Below, in pieces: positions 32,067 through 35,000 of a DNA stretch of 35,000 bases. Numbering within the stretch: position 1 is the first letter of the stretch; each line of letters starts with the position of its first letter. Both the position numbers and the translations under genes were made by a program. A model generated the notes under the pieces. That model made no database searches. It had not been told where the DNA came from and saw only the letters and a list, made by a program, of their open reading frames with translations. The DNA is from Symbiodinium natans (Eukaryota; Sar; Dinophyceae; Suessiales; Symbiodiniaceae): positions 1 to 35,000 of the forward strand of contig CAJNDS010000879.1 in NCBI GenBank assembly GCA_905221605.1, written 5' to 3'.

Positions 32067-35000
32067 TCATGAGCTCTTAGATCGGCCGGGCACGCGGGTC
32101 GATCCCCCCAAGGTCACGTTTTTCTAAGACATCCCGGGAAGTGGCCCAGGTCGAGAGGATGACTCCAACAAGTGATGGCAGTGAGCCACGCTTACGAAAG
32201 ACGTGTTCCCATGGTCGACAGATTGTGGCTCCGACTGCGAGAAGCGAAGAACGGGAACAAGACTGCCATGAATGAGGCCGATCAGACGGGACGGGGACGG
32301 TTGTTGCCCTTTGCCTCTCTCCAGCTCTTTCTCCTCTTGCTTCAGTTTCTGAGGTGCTCAGGCAGAAGATCCGAGGCGGCTGCCCATGCACAAGTGTCCT
32401 AGTAGCTGTTATTCCCGAACGGTATGTCAGACATTGTCAACCATTGATCATTTCCTTTTGTGGTGCTGGTGCTATTTGGACTCGGGTTTCGCGGCACGTG
32501 CTGGCTCTGAACCGTCTTTTCTAAAGCTTTTGTTATCCATCTTTATTTGCTGTACTGTTGGCCTCAGCTAAAGTAGCTAAAGAGACCTACCTACATGGGT
32601 CTCTTACAAGCTGTATCACTTCAGGTTGGGGTCCTGTCCTCCTTAACTACTGTCGAAGCTTCTTTCGGTTTCTGCCGACATTTGAAGAGCTCAGCAAGCA
32701 AGAGGCAGTATGAGCCCCCCTCCTTTCGATTCATTGTAACACCTTGCGGGATCGAATCTGCAGATAAGCAGGCCTCTGAGATGTCCATGCGAACCCCACG
32801 ATGAATCACGATGGGCCTTGCAAGAGATCGGCGGTATCGACGCAGCAAGGCTGCGATGACTAGCAGGCACTATTTGCTGTGTGCATGCAGCGCCTGTACT
32901 GGCTGTTTCGCGATTGAGATACAGCACCTGCAAGCCCCCTCTGCCAAGCGCTGGCTGCCAACTGTGCTGCTACGTCAAGAACGGCCGAGCGCAGTGCGGT
33001 TTGAGAAGTGTCGGATATTCTCAATGAAGCCTTGAATGTGAGCCAGAGAAACTCTGGCAACCTTCTGACCTGACATGCGATCACAAAGACAGAACATTGA
33101 TCCCGATGAGAGACCATTCGGGGAGCAAGCTGGAGTGACTCTGGAACAAGTAGCCAGCGAACTCTACCATAAATCGCTCAAGGTCCTCGCCAGAAATGGC
33201 GCGAACAAAGTCAGCAGGTGAAACGCTGTGCACGCTGAACTGTGATTAGGCCCAGGACGGGGGACGTGAGAAAGTTGATGAAAGCGTACCCTACGTTTGT
33301 CCTCACAGGTGTCGCATGGTACCACAGAGGCTGCCTTCAACCAACATTGCAGGCACGAGTCCTGTTTTGCGTGTCCATTGGCAAGTAGAAGAAGTCGTAA
33401 GTCCCTTCAGCTGCTGCAACTTCAGACCGTGCTGCACATCCTCCAACTCTACAGCAGGCTCCTAGACGGCATTAGGGGCTGCATGGGCTGCTGGGGCAGC
33501 TGGCCACGATACCCGGCCATGTCAATCTCTTGCAGCAGGCTCGCCTAAAAGCATGTCACTCGTGCGCCGGTGGCTAGGTCCGGCTAGGTGCTGTTTGAGT
33601 TCTGGCCTGGGAGTAGCGGTTCGGAATGTTCCTTGGGGGCTCGCGCAAAAGCACACAACCGTTCCCAGCCGGCATCCGAGTGACCAAGTGTTTACAGGGA
33701 CCAGGCCGGAGCATGACAGTCGTCTTTGGCCTCTATATGCTATGGCTGCTATGCTATACTGTCTATGCTATGCGATGCAACTGAGGTCCAAATCATTGGC
33801 CCAGGCCTGTCGGCCTGATAATGGTGTAGAAGATCGGCCTGCCGAGCACCCATGAAGTTGGGAAGGTGTCGCGTGGCGGAGGCGATGCGTGGAAATTCTA
33901 AGGCTGTTCAGGTCGCAGGGTATCACATGGCATCACATGGTATGATGATGCTCCAAGCAAGGCGCATTCTTGGGCACGCTGACGGAGTGATACGGCCTTG
34001 GCTGTTGATCTAGACGAATACTTTTTCTGATCATCTTTTGTCGCTTGTGACAATTACATTGATTTCTTGACATTGCTTGCTCGCCGCTAGCCACTGAAAG
34101 CCTGGATGCTAACTGCCCATACGGAATCAAATTCGGCAGGCGGAGCATACGCACTACCAGACTGCAACGATCAGCAACTGCTGGGCACTCGCACACCGAT
34201 TCAGAAAGCCCTGAGGCCAATCCAATCAGAGCTGGCGGCTTGAAAATGCCTTTCTCCGCATTGACACTTGCCCCACCACGCCTGAGGCAGAGCAGACTGC
34301 ACCACCACCAGCAACTGAAGTCCGCAATACCCCCTTTCCCCACTCCCACTGACTTCTCACTGATCACCAGGTGTAAGACGCGAGACGACCATCTTGACTA
34401 TGTCTGGCTCACACTGTGCAAAGGATGGCGCATCTGCCAGGCCTTCGGGGCTTCTTGGCCTTCTCCTTCTCTCGCAGCTCGCCTAAGGTGCCAGCCAACT
34501 TGCCAAGGAACACACTGGCACACAGATTACCGCCGCTGCTTGGTTTTTCCGAAACTTGAGTCGCTGCGTGCAGCAGAGCTTCTCATGTTGCCAGGCCCAG
34601 TCGGCCCAAAAGACTGCCGCTCCGAGTACACGAGCTTTGTCAGCCGCTTGTCCCTTACTGCTGATCTCTTCTGGATGTTCAAGATCAGGCTGTATACTTC
34701 GCTCCCCCAGCCGGCCCCCTTGGCCAAGCTTTGAGTTCTAACGGCCACGGATGCCGCGGCAGACTGAAGCTGCCAGAAAGCTAAACATGAGCTAATCTGA
34801 AGAGCAACCTCTTGTAAAGATCTTCGATTTTCATGAGTGCATTCAGGCACGGTCGGCGCCGCATGTCGGCGCTCATCAAGCGAGACTAGCAGCCTGAGAC
34901 AAGTTGCTTGGCCGGATGGATCTCTCGTCTTGGCTGAAGATTGTTGCAATAACAACTCGCAGACTGATCAAGACGTCACGGGAACGTTGACATGTGTAAG
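32067..35000. other. Region without a confident gene
   Basis: Short overlapping frames only; no domain recognised. A decamer duplication ATCACATGG-type lies at 33921-33940, a GGCTAGGT pair at 33572-33589, and a TATGCTA-rich stretch near 33735-33775. Confidence 0.45.

Noticed and set aside
31516-32127. A 203-codon plus-strand ORF
   Set aside because: Its Ser/Arg/Pro-rich composition looks like the antisense of the more natural minus-strand frames.

Overview
This window looks like gene-poor nuclear DNA from a eukaryote, most likely a dinoflagellate. There are no bacterial operons, no convincing tRNA or rRNA genes and long stretches without credible genes. It carries a large APE-type LINE, a decayed second reverse-transcriptase element, long microsatellites and minisatellites. 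Two places, both on the minus strand, resemble degraded copies of the dinoflagellate trans-spliced leader. The dinoflagellate assignment is an inference from those leader-like relics and the type of retroelements, not a proof.

Layout. 1-5560: no confident gene, several short tandem repeats, a possible spliced-leader relic at 144-164. 5564-6642: a one-kilobase A/C-only array, degenerate ACCAAC-type on the left and about 120 uninterrupted AAC units on the right. 7120-12813: one LINE on the minus strand, with an endonuclease ORF (11299-12708), a reverse-transcriptase ORF (7890-11420) in the other frame, and a 3' region made of tandem blocks with paired GGAGG/CCTCC palindromes. 12814-18500: no confident gene, with an A/C-rich stretch near 13 kb. 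18502-20727: a decayed RT element between two ~80-90 bp direct repeats, with a small antisense ORF and a second spliced-leader-like relic beside the right repeat. 20728-35000: mostly unassigned DNA with a ~25-bp minisatellite at 26.6-27.0 kb, a decamer repeat at 27.1 kb, and two weak candidate host exon regions (23.6-23.9 kb and 31.3-32.1 kb, minus strand).

The most striking finding is the LINE. After the reverse transcriptase and four C2HH/C2HC zinc fingers, its main protein ends in a domain with all the boxes of a ubiquitin-specific protease (peptidase family C19): Asn/Cys box, Q-E-D-A box, LQxQRF box, GHY His box, acidic third-residue box and terminal YLAFY. Endonuclease, RT and protease active-site residues all appear intact. 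Other LINE groups are known to carry cysteine proteases of the Ulp1 or OTU type; a USP-type deubiquitinase in a LINE is, to my knowledge, not a standard architecture.

A second, independent observation is an apparent excess of perfect or near-perfect 10-bp tandem duplications scattered through the non-coding DNA but not seen in the LINE coding region.
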